From Cytobacillus depressus (lineage in GTDB: Bacteria > Bacillota > Bacilli > Bacillales > Cytobacillaceae), in contig NZ_WBOS01000001.1 of assembly GCF_008923245.1 (NCBI RefSeq), positions 186,001 through 250,000 on the forward strand: a stretch of DNA of 64,000 nt, given 5' to 3'. The translations under genes and the position numbers were made by a program. Below are positions 42,716 to 51,393 of this stretch, piece by piece (the first letter of the stretch is position 1; each line of letters opens with the position of its first letter). Below the pieces are notes generated by a model, which searched no databases, was not told the DNA's origin, and worked only from the letters and a program-made list of their open reading frames with translations.

Positions 42716-43853
42716 TTAGCACCCCGTAAACTTCTGACTTTAAGAGAATCTTTTGTGCCCAATAGTAATGGGGCTTGATTTCATTCATTTTATTGGAAAA
42801 ATGGCTCTTCACCACGCCAATATGACCATTTGCCATATCAACAATGTTCCTTGCATCTAAATATTCTTCATATGACACTGTATTTAACGCTTGAACAGGT
42901 CTTATATGTGTAGGATGAATAATTGTTTTTCCTGTTAAGCCATTTGTTATATCCATCAATATTTCCCGAATGAGTCCGTCAAGCTGTTTATCGATTAACT
43001 CTGATCTGTAATGTATGCCCGTTTGGCCGAATCGCTCTCGAAAAGGTGTTTGTCTTAATTGCGGCTTTAGCCTTCTTTCCTTCGAAGAAAAATATTCCCA
43101 AACAGGACCCGATATCACATATGGCTGATCCGCACGTAAAAATAGATTGACGATATCGGAAATACAATCACGAATCACTGCGATATCGTAAACAATTGTA
43201 TCCGAATTTCTACGGATTCCATATAAGCCGCAAAAGTCTGTGGCTCCAATGCGAATATTTAAGATTAAATCTTCATATTCATCTACAAGTTTTTTGATTG
43301 CTAGCAGCTCATCAAGCCGTGTTTCCTTTTCAATCACTTTCTTCGTTTCCAAAATGGGTAAGGCAAAAAGCCGATAGCCATCGTAATTAAGCGCTCTAAT
43401 TTCCTGTAATACTTCTCTGCCTGTTAAGGGCGAAAACTTTGGGATTACAATGCCTGTTAATAAATCTAACCCTTTTGATCCTTGGTGTCTTATCCGTCTT
43501 AACTGTTCCTTGTTACGGATTCGAATGAACATTAACGGAAGATCCTCTTCGCTCAAAAGACCTTTATCCATATCATCTCTCAAACTATTAAGCTCCTGTA
43601 TGAGGATTGATTCAGCTTTTTCCACCTCTTCGTCACCAATGGCATCCTCTAAACAAATGACCATAGAGGTGAGTCCTGCATGTTTTTTCGTGATTAAATC
43701 CTGATAAATATTTGGTCTTGTCGCTGGCATATATAATGTGGCCCCAAGTGCATATGATAAAATTTCTTTACTAGAATTCTTTGAAAACTCTCTTGGTTTT
43801 ATATGAAAAATTTCATTGCAAGCTGTATCACTAAGATTTGAAAACAATCTCAT
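42642..43853 (-). CDS. HpcH/HpaI aldolase/citrate lyase (CitE-like) protein of the Ter module
   Basis: 403 residues. CitE-like TIM barrel: ATLYMPATRPNI near residue 36, VICLEDAIGDEE (acidic metal ligands), FIRIRN, and GATDFCGLYG, then a family-specific C-terminal extension. It likely makes or breaks a C-C bond on a CoA-ester or ketoacid substrate, giving the acyclic or sugar-like part of the proposed product. It follows terC after 91 bases that contain a terminator-like hairpin, and its tail overlaps the next gene. Confidence 0.85.
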   Translation of the reverse strand: MRLFSNLSDTACNEIFHIKPREFSKNSSKEILSYALGATLYMPATRPNIYQDLITKKHAGLTSMVICLEDAIGDEEVEKAESILIQELNSLRDDMDKGLLSEEDLPLMFIRIRNKEQLRRIRHQGSKGLDLLTGIVIPKFSPLTGREVLQEIRALNYDGYRLFALPILETKKVIEKETRLDELLAIKKLVDEYEDLILNIRIGATDFCGLYGIRRNSDTIVYDIAVIRDCISDIVNLFLRADQPYVISGPVWEYFSSKERRLKPQLRQTPFRERFGQTGIHYRSELIDKQLDGLIREILMDITNGLTGKTIIHPTHIRPVQALNTVSYEEYLDARNIVDMANGHIGVVKSHFSNKMNEIKPHYYWAQKILLKSEVYGVLNEEYTYIDLLTNEIYASNPQPVKR

Positions 43854-43896
43854 CCCGTTTGCCTCATTTCCAATAAGTTGTAAAAAGGATAAAAAG

Positions 43897-43926
43897 AAAG
43901 GGAGCGGACATTCGTCTGTTCCCTTT
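43897..43926 (-). terminator. Imperfect terminator between terC and the aldolase gene
   Basis: On the minus strand AAAGGGA and TCCCTTT flank an inner GAC/GTC stem with mismatches, followed by CTTTTTAT. It probably lowers read-through from terC. Confidence 0.65.
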
Positions 43927-43944
43927 TCTCATCTAAATAATATT

Positions 43945-44715
43945 CTATTTTTCGTTCGTTGCTTCTTTCTTCTTGTTCATAAAATGGACAATGAAAGTTG
44001 CTGCAAATGTTACGAGTAATATAATAAAGAAATACATATGGTCAAATTCAAGGCCCGCTACACCAAGCAGCATTTTCACAGAAATAATCAAAATAAGAAC
44101 ATATGCCGCTGTTTCTAGTTCCGGAACGCGATCAATCAGCTTTAGGAACACTCCGGCAATTCCACGCATCATTAAAACACCAAGCATTCCGCCTAATAAT
44201 AATATCCAGATTTCCTGGCTAACACCGAATGCAGCTAATACACTGTCAACAGAGAAAGCAATATCCATTAACTCAACTGCCACGACTGTTCCCCAGAATG
44301 TGCCAAAGAGGCGAATTAATAATCCCCCTTGTTTCATTCCTTCTATTTCATCTTCCTCAGCATCTGCTTCCTTCTTTTTATCAATAAAGTATTTGATAGA
44401 GAGCCATGCTAGATAGCCAGCACCTAATATTTTTACCCACCAAAGTTCGATTAAGAATACACCTATTCCAATAGCAATGAAGCGGAATAGATATGCACCA
44501 AGAAGTCCATAAAATAAAGCTTTCCTCCGTTGCTTTTCTGGTAAATGCTTAACCATCACAGCGAGTACAAGGGCATTATCTGCAGATAAAAGTCCTTCTA
44601 AAATAATCAGTGTTCCTATTAATCCCCAGCTAACTGGATTAGATAAAACTTCTACCCACATTTCCCAATTAAAAAATTGCGAATAGGTATGTAGTATACC
44701 TTCTAATATTGTCAT
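43945..44715 (-). CDS. terC: TerC-family integral membrane protein (YceF/YkoY-like)
   Basis: 256 residues with seven or more membrane segments. The TerC signature acidic residues lie in the membrane: GLLSADNALVLAVM and VVAVELMDIAFSVDSVLAAFG. A cytoplasmic acidic loop (DKKKEADAEEDEIEG) sits in the middle. Some relatives are manganese exporters that metallate exported enzymes. First gene of the module, behind a SigW-type promoter. Confidence 0.92.
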   Translation of the reverse strand: MTILEGILHTYSQFFNWEMWVEVLSNPVSWGLIGTLIILEGLLSADNALVLAVMVKHLPEKQRRKALFYGLLGAYLFRFIAIGIGVFLIELWWVKILGAGYLAWLSIKYFIDKKKEADAEEDEIEGMKQGGLLIRLFGTFWGTVVAVELMDIAFSVDSVLAAFGVSQEIWILLLGGMLGVLMMRGIAGVFLKLIDRVPELETAAYVLILIISVKMLLGVAGLEFDHMYFFIILLVTFAATFIVHFMNKKKEATNEK

Positions 44716-44772
44716 TTCTTGATTGTTCCCCCTGCTATATATAGTTTTGAGTATAAATGTTTATTGTTTATA

Positions 44773-44798
44773 TACGAAGGATGAATAAAAAGGTTTCA
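44773..44798 (-). promoter_or_regulatory. SigW-type ECF promoter before terC
   Basis: On the minus strand TGAAAC, exactly 16 bases, then CGTA. This is the full consensus I know for B. subtilis SigW. It lies about 60 bases before the terC start and predicts induction by envelope stress. Confidence 0.8.
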
Positions 44799-44814
44799 TT
44801 TACTCTATTAATTT

Positions 44815-45405
44815 TTAGCTCATCCATTTCGGAGGAGTGTTTTTATCCCAATAAATGCTGCCTAAATCATGATGGGCTTGAAATTGATCATGATGAGTAT
44901 GGTAGTGAAAATTAAACCAGTAGCCTTGTTGCGGCGGCTGATCCCTTCTTACATGAAAACGAATTACATCCTCGTTTGTTTTTTCATTTTTAATGTTAAA
45001 AATTTTCTCTGAGTGCCCTTTGCCTGGACCTTCTGATACTGTTAAACAGGCCAACTTCTCTTCTGGATATTGAGCTGCAACATTTTGGATTGCCTTTTCA
45101 ATATTAGGTAAGATGACTTCAGAAAATTCATTTTCGATGACTGGCTTAATTCTTGTGCCAAACTTAGTAAATGATTGAGCTTCAGCAGCAATGAGCATTT
45201 GCTTAACAAAATCATCTTTACTAATATACCCAACATCTTCTTCTTCGCTCAAAGAAGAATTGTTTCTATTCTCATCTGCTAGAAAGTCAAAAATATCTTT
45301 TTTCGGTGTTTTTACTGCATCGGCATGATCGTAAGAAGGTGTCACCAAACCAAAGGTTAGTATGGTTACCATGACGACGAGCGATTTCCGTAGCCATTTT
45401 GGCAT
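44815..45405 (-). CDS. ypjP: YpjP family exported protein
   Basis: 196 residues. MPKWLRKSLVVMVTILTFGLV is a signal peptide or anchor. The C-terminal half is conserved-looking and His-rich: GPGKGHSEKIFNIKNE, WFNFHYHTHHDQFQAHHDLGSIYW. It matches YpjP as I recall it. The function is unknown; the His cluster could bind metal. It follows the aminotransferase gene after 18 bases and is probably co-transcribed with it. Confidence 0.85.
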   Translation of the reverse strand: MPKWLRKSLVVMVTILTFGLVTPSYDHADAVKTPKKDIFDFLADENRNNSSLSEEEDVGYISKDDFVKQMLIAAEAQSFTKFGTRIKPVIENEFSEVILPNIEKAIQNVAAQYPEEKLACLTVSEGPGKGHSEKIFNIKNEKTNEDVIRFHVRRDQPPQQGYWFNFHYHTHHDQFQAHHDLGSIYWDKNTPPKWMS

Positions 45406-45423
45406 TAATAAAACCTCCTGCCT

Positions 45424-46605
45424 TTACTTATTCGAGACTGCTTTCATAATCCCTGATTGTTTAATGTTATTTACCGCTTTAGTCAGCAATTCTTCTGACT
45501 GAACGAGAGCTATGCGCACATAACCTTCACCCCAAGACCCAAAAGCATTCCCAGGTGTGACTACTACATTGGCACGGTTGATTAATTCAATGGCAAATTC
45601 CTTTGACGTAAAGCCCTTCGGAACTTCCGCCCAAATAAACATAGAAGAATTTGGAGAACTTACATTCCAGCCAATTTCACGTAAACCATTCACAAGAACA
45701 TCTCTTCGATTTTTATACATTTCGCGAAGTTTACTTAAAAAATCCGATTCGTCTGTCAATGCCTTCACAGCCGCCGCTTGGATAGGAAAAAACACACCAT
45801 AATCGACATTTGATTTGAAATTAGCAAGCATAGCAATAATTTTCGGATTTCCCGCTGCGTAAGCAATTCGGCAGCCGGCCATATTAAAGCTTTTTGATAA
45901 TGAATTCATTTCAATGCCGACTTCCATCGCTCCTTCAACAGAAAGAAAGCTTACCGGTTTGCTCTCGTAATAAAGCTCAGAGTAAGCAAAATCATGCAAA
46001 ATAACGATATTATATTTTTTTGCATAAACGATTGCCTCGGCAAAAAACTCTTTCGTAGCCATCACCGGAACAGGGTTTCCAGGGAAATTTAAAATCATTA
46101 GCTTTGCTTTTTTACTAATTTCCTCTGGTATTTCTGAGAAATCAGGAAGAAAATGATTTTCTTTTTTTAACGGCATCGGATATTGTTTAGCACCCGCCAT
46201 GCTTATTCCTGTTTCATATGCAGTATACCCGGGATCAGGAACGAGCACATAGTCACCAGGATTACAAAGAACCATCGGGAAATGCACTAATCCATCTTGA
46301 GAGCCCATTAACAGGGATACTTCTATTTTTGGATCAAGCGTCACATGAAAGCTTCGTTTATAGTAATGGCTAACCGCTTCATAAAATTCACCTGTCCCTT
46401 TCATCGTATAACCATATAAATGAGGGTTCATCGCCATTTCAGCGATCGTTTTCATTACAATCGCAGGTGGTGCTGTATCAGGGCTGCCAATACTTAAGTC
46501 AACAATCTCCTGACCTTCAGAAATTTTCGACTCTTTATAATAAGCTAATTCTGAAAATATACTTTCTTGAAAAGAATTCATTCTGTCTGCAGTTGAAATA
46601 TTCAT
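45424..46605 (-). CDS. Class I/II aminotransferase (LL-DAP aminotransferase-like)
   Basis: 393 residues, fold-type I PLP enzyme. Motifs: DLSIGSPDTAPP, YGYTMKGTGEFYEAV, LMGSQDGLVHFPMVL, NFPGNPVPVMA, HDFAYSELYYE and the PLP Lys in NSLSKSFNMAGCRI. Final Arg in YVRIALVQ. It resembles the DapL/AspC group, so it moves amino groups to a 2-oxoacid; the exact substrate is uncertain. First gene of a pair with ypjP. Confidence 0.87.
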   Translation of the reverse strand: MNISTADRMNSFQESIFSELAYYKESKISEGQEIVDLSIGSPDTAPPAIVMKTIAEMAMNPHLYGYTMKGTGEFYEAVSHYYKRSFHVTLDPKIEVSLLMGSQDGLVHFPMVLCNPGDYVLVPDPGYTAYETGISMAGAKQYPMPLKKENHFLPDFSEIPEEISKKAKLMILNFPGNPVPVMATKEFFAEAIVYAKKYNIVILHDFAYSELYYESKPVSFLSVEGAMEVGIEMNSLSKSFNMAGCRIAYAAGNPKIIAMLANFKSNVDYGVFFPIQAAAVKALTDESDFLSKLREMYKNRRDVLVNGLREIGWNVSSPNSSMFIWAEVPKGFTSKEFAIELINRANVVVTPGNAFGSWGEGYVRIALVQSEELLTKAVNNIKQSGIMKAVSNK

Positions 46606-46710
46606 TTATTTTCCCTCTCAAATTAACGGTTTCAATTTCTATTATTCTATTATACTTCCTAATACGAGAAAAAGGAAAAATGGTTTCATTTTTTCACGCA
46701 ATTGTAAAAT

Positions 46711-46748
46711 AAGTTTGTTTTAAAAGTTTGTTTTAAAAGTTTGTTTTA
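46711..46748 (+). repeat. Three tandem copies of a 13-base unit
   Basis: AAGTTTGTTTTAA is repeated three times with a 13-base period. Each copy carries a GTTTTA that resembles the SigB -35, and the middle copy is at working distance from a SigB-like -10. Confidence 0.75.
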
Positions 46749-46756
46749 GTGGGTAT
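46730..46756 (+). promoter_or_regulatory. Possible SigB promoter
   Basis: GTTTTA (46730-46735), 15 bases, GGGTAT (46751-46756). The SigB consensus is GTTTAA-N12-15-GGGTAT. It lies 56 bases upstream of a 25-codon membrane peptide gene. Confidence 0.5.
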
Positions 46757-46812
46757 AGGATTTGGAAAAATCCATATAACTTTAAATAGATACAATGAAA
46801 GGGGATATTTCT

Positions 46813-46890
46813 ATGGATTGGTCCATTGCTATTGTGGCACTTATGATATTGATGCTTGGGTATTTTATTTATTTGTCTATTACGGATTAA
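46813..46890 (+). CDS. 25-residue single-pass membrane peptide
   Basis: A hydrophobic peptide that starts MDWSIAIVALMILML and ends IYLSITD. GAAAGGGG lies about 9 bases before the ATG. A SigB-like promoter precedes it and a terminator follows, so it has a complete transcription unit of its own. It may be a stress-induced membrane regulator or a small subunit of a membrane complex; no family is recognised. Confidence 0.6.
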   Translation: MDWSIAIVALMILMLGYFIYLSITD

Positions 46891-46903
46891 AAAGCAAAAA
46901 AGA

Positions 46904-46944
46904 GAAGGGAGTATTATACGATTAAATGATACTCTCCTTCTTTT
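46904..46944 (+). terminator. Terminator after the 25-residue peptide gene
   Basis: GAAGGGAGTAT pairs with ATACTCTCCTTC (one bulge) and TTTT follows. It overlaps the end of the convergent ypiP gene. Confidence 0.7.
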
Positions 46945-47710
46945 GTAAAACCCCAAAATGAAACTTTGATGATTTTCTGATCAATACTTCAAATTGATAT
47001 TTTTTAAATCTCTCACTGCGAAAATGATCTTTTAAAATAACCTTTTCTTTTGCAACTCTATATGCTTCTCCGATTAATTCATGAGTTAAATCCTCATAGA
47101 CTGCAAAGCGGCTTAACGCCTTTATCCCATCAGATTCAAGAATATGCTCCTCAAACATCGGATCAAAATAAACGATATCATAGCTATTATCGGGAAGATT
47201 TTTAAGATAAGATAATGAAAGGGAATTGACGACTTCAATGCGCTCCATTGCCTCATTCATTACTGATATTTCCGAATCCCAAGCTTGCAAACCCTTTTTC
47301 ACTAAATAGGCTAAATATCGATTTCCTTCAATACCTGTCACTCGCCCTTCAACACCGACAACAAAACTTGCAACAATACTATCTGATGCTAATCCTAATG
47401 TGCAATCTAAAACTGTTTTTCCTGGTCGTAAACAGGCGGCTTCAATAAAAGGATCATGTTCCCCTTTTAGCAAACGTTTGATTCTGAACATAGCTGAATT
47501 TGGGTGAAAAAAGAAAGGGTCTTTTTCGCCAAACAGATAAAGCTCGAGCCTTTCGTTGCCGACAACGATACAATCATCCTTTTCTGCCTCTTGAATCGCC
47601 GCCACAGATCGCTTTCTTCTGAAGACATATTTGCTATTTAATTCCTTAGCGATATTGATGGCAAGAGCATTCATTTCTTCATTTGTTCTGCCAGCAGTTG
47701 TAATAATCAT
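46922..47710 (-). CDS. ypiP: Class I SAM-dependent methyltransferase (YpiP)
   Basis: About 262 residues. An N-terminal domain (MIITTAGRTNEEM) precedes a Rossmann methyltransferase fold: motif I VLDCTLGLASDS, acidic VTGIEGNRY, and DIVYFDPMFEEH near 190. ATG at 47710 is chosen because AAGGAG lies about 7 bases upstream. Position between brxA and ypjP fits the B. subtilis ypi locus. Target unknown; the DPMF motif is similar to DPxY/F motifs of N-methyltransferases, so an RNA or small-molecule N-methyl target is possible. Confidence 0.8.
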   Translation of the reverse strand: MIITTAGRTNEEMNALAINIAKELNSKYVFRRKRSVAAIQEAEKDDCIVVGNERLELYLFGEKDPFFFHPNSAMFRIKRLLKGEHDPFIEAACLRPGKTVLDCTLGLASDSIVASFVVGVEGRVTGIEGNRYLAYLVKKGLQAWDSEISVMNEAMERIEVVNSLSLSYLKNLPDNSYDIVYFDPMFEEHILESDGIKALSRFAVYEDLTHELIGEAYRVAKEKVILKDHFRSERFKKYQFEVLIRKSSKFHFGVLQKKESII

Positions 47711-47770
47711 TTCTTTCTCCTTATCAAGAAAAAAGAAAAGGACGTCGCTAGACATCCAATTCCATTTCTA

Positions 47771-48205
47771 TTAACAATTTGCTTCAAATGCAGCTAAAAG
47801 GTTTTCCATGATCGTTTCCATAGAGTGATCCTCAATATCATGACGATGGATAAAATGTACAACCTCTTTTCCCTTTAATAAAGCCATCGATGGGGAAGAA
47901 GGCTCTAATCCAACAAAGTATTCCCGCATTTTTGCTGTCGCATCTTTTTCCTGGCCAGCAAAAACGGTTACCAAATGGTCTGGCTGCTTTTCGCCTCTTA
48001 CTACAGCTTGAGTTGCCGCTGGTCTTGCAAGCCCTGCTGCACAGCCACAAACAGAGTTAACAACAACGAGTGTTGTCCCTTCAACATTTTCCATAAATTG
48101 TTCAACCTCTTCAGTAGTTAATAACTCCTGAAATCCAGATTGAACAAGCTCCTGTCTCATCGGTTTAACCATTTGCTTCATATATTCTTCATAAGCCATT
48201 GACAT
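47771..48205 (-). CDS. brxA: Bacilliredoxin BrxA (YphP)
   Basis: 144 residues. Thioredoxin-like fold with the CGC active motif in VVNSVCGCAAGLARPAA. It removes bacillithiol from proteins after oxidative stress. ATG at 48205 (MSMAYEEYMKQMVKPM) is chosen since a GTG at 48214 abuts the ribosome binding site; it also fits the start of YphP as I remember it. Confidence 0.95.
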   Translation of the reverse strand: MSMAYEEYMKQMVKPMRQELVQSGFQELLTTEEVEQFMENVEGTTLVVVNSVCGCAAGLARPAATQAVVRGEKQPDHLVTVFAGQEKDATAKMREYFVGLEPSSPSMALLKGKEVVHFIHRHDIEDHSMETIMENLLAAFEANC

Positions 48206-48276
48206 CTTTAACACATCTCCCGTTCATCATTTGTATGGATAAGGATACTATAATCTATGCTATTTTTCAAAAAGAA

Positions 48277-49404
48277 CTAATTCTTTCTTGCCTCTGTCAT
48301 TTGCTTCCAGACAGAACCCTTCGCTTCTTCACCTTGCTCGATTCTTTCAATAGCCAGCTTTATTTGCATACTCACTTCAAATTCTGGATCATTTTCAGCT
48401 GCTTTAAGTGCAGGGAGAGCCTTCTCATCTCCAACCTCATATAGGAACATCGCTGCACGCCAGCGAACGAGCTTACTGCTATCCGTTAATGCTTCCATCA
48501 TTTCTGGCATGGCTTCTTTAAAGCCTAAATCAGAAAGACAGTCGCCTGCTGTTCTTCTTACCGTGACAGTTTTATCTTTCAACGCTTTATAGAGTAGCTG
48601 AAGAACTTGTTTATCTTCAATCATGCCTAAATAAACGGTAGCTAGTCTTCTAATGGACGCCTTTTCATCCTGTAATGCTTTTTCTAAAACTGACAAATCG
48701 GAAATTTCGGGATCATCCATTTGCTCAAGCTTTTGATACCTTATCCGCCAATCAGAATCCTCTAAATCAGAAACATTTAATTTCATGCGCTTTCGAGCTT
48801 GCTTTTGATCACTTTTTTCAGGATTTTCAGCCTGATCAACTAGTTGGTTAAGACGGCTATCCGGATAGGCTGCCATTAACTCCTCAACAACCTCTTCCCC
48901 TACTTGATCAAATTCTCCGTACCGGACCCCCACTTCTACCCATTTACGGGCTAAAACGACATTATCGTCTTTTGACTGAGCACGCGACAAGGCATTCATA
49001 AACACTTCCGGCAGTCCAAAACGTCTGTCTTCCGTGCCGTCTGTCAGCTTTACTTGCATCGGAATATCTTTATATTTTTGGACAAACACTTTGATTTCAC
49101 CAAAATGGTCATTTGTCTTCGATAGATTATCATTTTCAGCTTCTGCTGATTCTCCGAAAGCCATTCTAACTTGCGGAAGGATTTCCTTCCAATCAAATTT
49201 GGCGTTCCGTTCCACAGCTAAAAAATCAGCTACATGATAAACACCTTTCACTCCATCTATATTGAGGATTTCCTGAATGACCTTAGGTGCGCCTTCTTGA
49301 TTCTCTTTTTTATAATTATTGCTTTTCCCCATTGGCAGCTCTTCATCCAAAATAACTTTCATCGTATTTGGACTTGGAGTTGGTTCAATTGATAATATTT
49401 TCAC
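48277..49404 (-). CDS. ypgR: YpgR/CvfC-like protein: Nfu N-terminal-like domain plus HEAT repeats
   Basis: 375 residues. The first 95 or so residues (ILSIEPTPSPNTMKVIL, GVKGVYHVADFLAVER) match the Nfu/NifU N-terminal domain. The C-terminal part (about 205-365) is made of HEAT-like repeats (DWRIRYQKLEQM, KASIRRLATVYLGMI, TVTVRRTAGDCLSDLG, SKLVRWRAAMFLYEVG). In staphylococci the homologue is a conserved virulence factor; the biochemical role is unclear. Neighbours match B. subtilis order. Confidence 0.87.
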   Translation of the reverse strand: MKILSIEPTPSPNTMKVILDEELPMGKSNNYKKENQEGAPKVIQEILNIDGVKGVYHVADFLAVERNAKFDWKEILPQVRMAFGESAEAENDNLSKTNDHFGEIKVFVQKYKDIPMQVKLTDGTEDRRFGLPEVFMNALSRAQSKDDNVVLARKWVEVGVRYGEFDQVGEEVVEELMAAYPDSRLNQLVDQAENPEKSDQKQARKRMKLNVSDLEDSDWRIRYQKLEQMDDPEISDLSVLEKALQDEKASIRRLATVYLGMIEDKQVLQLLYKALKDKTVTVRRTAGDCLSDLGFKEAMPEMMEALTDSSKLVRWRAAMFLYEVGDEKALPALKAAENDPEFEVSMQIKLAIERIEQGEEAKGSVWKQMTEARKN

Positions 49405-49519
49405 GGCAAAATCACCCTTTACACTATAATCAGCATGTAAACTTATACTTATATTAACATAAAGTGGTGAAGCTACATGTCTATCATGCTTAAACTAAAT
49501 AAATTATCAAGGTAGACAA

Positions 49520-51391
49520 TTATTCTACTAGCTCAGAAAGGTAGGTCCAGCGCTCAATCAAATGCTCAAGCTTTTCGTTTAATTCTGCTTCCCCGTTCAT
49601 TAGCTTTTGTGCTTTTTCAAAGTCGCTGCCCGTGTTCGTCATTTCTTTAGCTATTTCTTCCAAGCGTGCTTCTACACCTGCAATCGCATCCTCAATGCCG
49701 TCCCATTCTCTTTGTTCATTGTAGCTAAGCTTTTTCTTTTTCGGTTTTTCTCTTTCCTTTTGTATCGGTGCCGCTGCTTTTTCTTGAACAATGGACTTCT
49801 CAGCTTCTTTTTCTAGATATTCCGTGTAATTTCCATAAAAGGAGTCGATAAGCCCATTCCCATTCAAGATGATAAGCTGATCGGCCACCTTATCAAGAAA
49901 ATAACGATCATGGGATACAGTAATCACAACACCTGGAAAATCTTCAAGATAATCTTCTAGAACTGTTAATGTTTGTGTGTCCAAATTATTCGTCGGTTCA
50001 TCAAGAAGCAATACGTTCGGCTCAGACATTAATATTTTCAATAAATATAGCCGGCGTTTTTCGCCACCAGAAAGTTTTCTGATTGGGGTACCATGGGTAT
50101 AGGAAGGGAATAAAAACCTTTCCAGCATTTGCGCCGCGGAAATGGTCTTTCCGTCAGATGTTTCCACAACCTGTGCCGTTTCCTTTAAATATTCAATCAT
50201 GCGCTTATTTTCATCCATGTCTTCGCTTTCTTGTGTATAATAAGCGACTTTCACAGTCTGGCCGATGATTACTTCACCAGAATCTAATGGGATTTTTCCA
50301 GCAAGAACATTCATTAGTGTCGATTTTCCTGAGCCATTTCTACCGATAATGCCCATCCGGTCTCCTGGTTTCACAAGCAAATCAAAGTCGTTTAATATGA
50401 CTTGATCGCCATATTTCTTCGAGGCAGATTTCAATTCAAAAACCTGCTTACCGAGTCTGCTCCCGCTTAGAGACAGGTCTAGCTTTTCAGAGGATTTCAC
50501 AGATGCTAGCTGATGATCTAAGCTTTCAAATCGCTGGATTCTTGCTTTTTGCTTTGTCGTCCGTGCCTTTGCTCCCCTTCTAATCCATTCCAATTCTCTT
50601 CTATAGAGATTTTTTTGTTTTTCAATGGTTGCAGCATCATTCTCTTCACGGATTGCCTTTGCTTCTAAAAAGGCCGCATAATTCCCTTTGTAGCTATAAA
50701 GCTGTCCGCCTTCTAGCTCAAACATCCTGTTCGTCACTCTATCGAGAAAATAGCGATCATGGGTAACTAACAGGAGTGCGCCTTGATATCTGCCTAAATA
50801 TTCTTCAAGCCATTTGACGGAATCATAATCAAGATGATTTGTCGGCTCATCAAGAATAAGCAAATCTGGTGATTGAATTAAGCTTTGTGCGAGTGCCACC
50901 CTTTTCTTTTGACCACCAGAAAGCTCACCAATTTTCTTATTAAAATCTGCAATTCCGAGCTTTGTTAAAATAGATTTTGCATTTGTGCTTGCATCCCAAG
51001 CATTTAACGCATCCATTCGCTTTTGCAGTTCAAATAGCTTTTCTTGAAAACCTTGATTTTCAGGTTCTTTGTTCATTTGAATCAAGGCCTGCTCATATTC
51101 CCGTAACAAAACTAAGACGGGGGCATCTCCTGCAAAAACTTGATCTAGAACTGTCATGTGAGGATCCAAATCAGGTTCTTGTTCAGAATATGATATAGTA
51201 TAATTTTTCGGTGTCAAAATTTCTCCAGAATCAGGGAGATCAACCCCTGCCACAATTTTCAGCAAGGATGACTTTCCTGTCCCATTTACACCAATTAAAC
51301 CAACCCGGTCTCTTTCAGAAATCGTGAAAGAGATATCATTAAAAAGCTCTTTCTCCCCATATGTTTTTGTAATATTTTCAACTGAAATCAT
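49520..51391 (-). CDS. ABC-F family ATPase (YfmR/Uup type)
   Basis: About 623 residues: two ABC domains with Walker A GVNGTGKSS and GRNGSGKST, signatures LSGGQKKR and LSGGEKRR, Walker B LLILDEPTNHLD and VLLLDEPTNNLD, joined by a linker with a Lys/Arg-rich arm, and a C-terminal coiled coil (about 555-620). No membrane segments, so it acts on ribosomes, probably relieving stalls. It overlaps ypgQ slightly depending on the start (ATG 51391 or 51412). Length and tail favour YfmR/Uup over antibiotic-resistance types. Confidence 0.9.
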   Translation of the reverse strand: MISVENITKTYGEKELFNDISFTISERDRVGLIGVNGTGKSSLLKIVAGVDLPDSGEILTPKNYTISYSEQEPDLDPHMTVLDQVFAGDAPVLVLLREYEQALIQMNKEPENQGFQEKLFELQKRMDALNAWDASTNAKSILTKLGIADFNKKIGELSGGQKKRVALAQSLIQSPDLLILDEPTNHLDYDSVKWLEEYLGRYQGALLLVTHDRYFLDRVTNRMFELEGGQLYSYKGNYAAFLEAKAIREENDAATIEKQKNLYRRELEWIRRGAKARTTKQKARIQRFESLDHQLASVKSSEKLDLSLSGSRLGKQVFELKSASKKYGDQVILNDFDLLVKPGDRMGIIGRNGSGKSTLMNVLAGKIPLDSGEVIIGQTVKVAYYTQESEDMDENKRMIEYLKETAQVVETSDGKTISAAQMLERFLFPSYTHGTPIRKLSGGEKRRLYLLKILMSEPNVLLLDEPTNNLDTQTLTVLEDYLEDFPGVVITVSHDRYFLDKVADQLIILNGNGLIDSFYGNYTEYLEKEAEKSIVQEKAAAPIQKEREKPKKKKLSYNEQREWDGIEDAIAGVEARLEEIAKEMTNTGSDFEKAQKLMNGEAELNEKLEHLIERWTYLSELVE

Positions 51392-51393
51392 TT

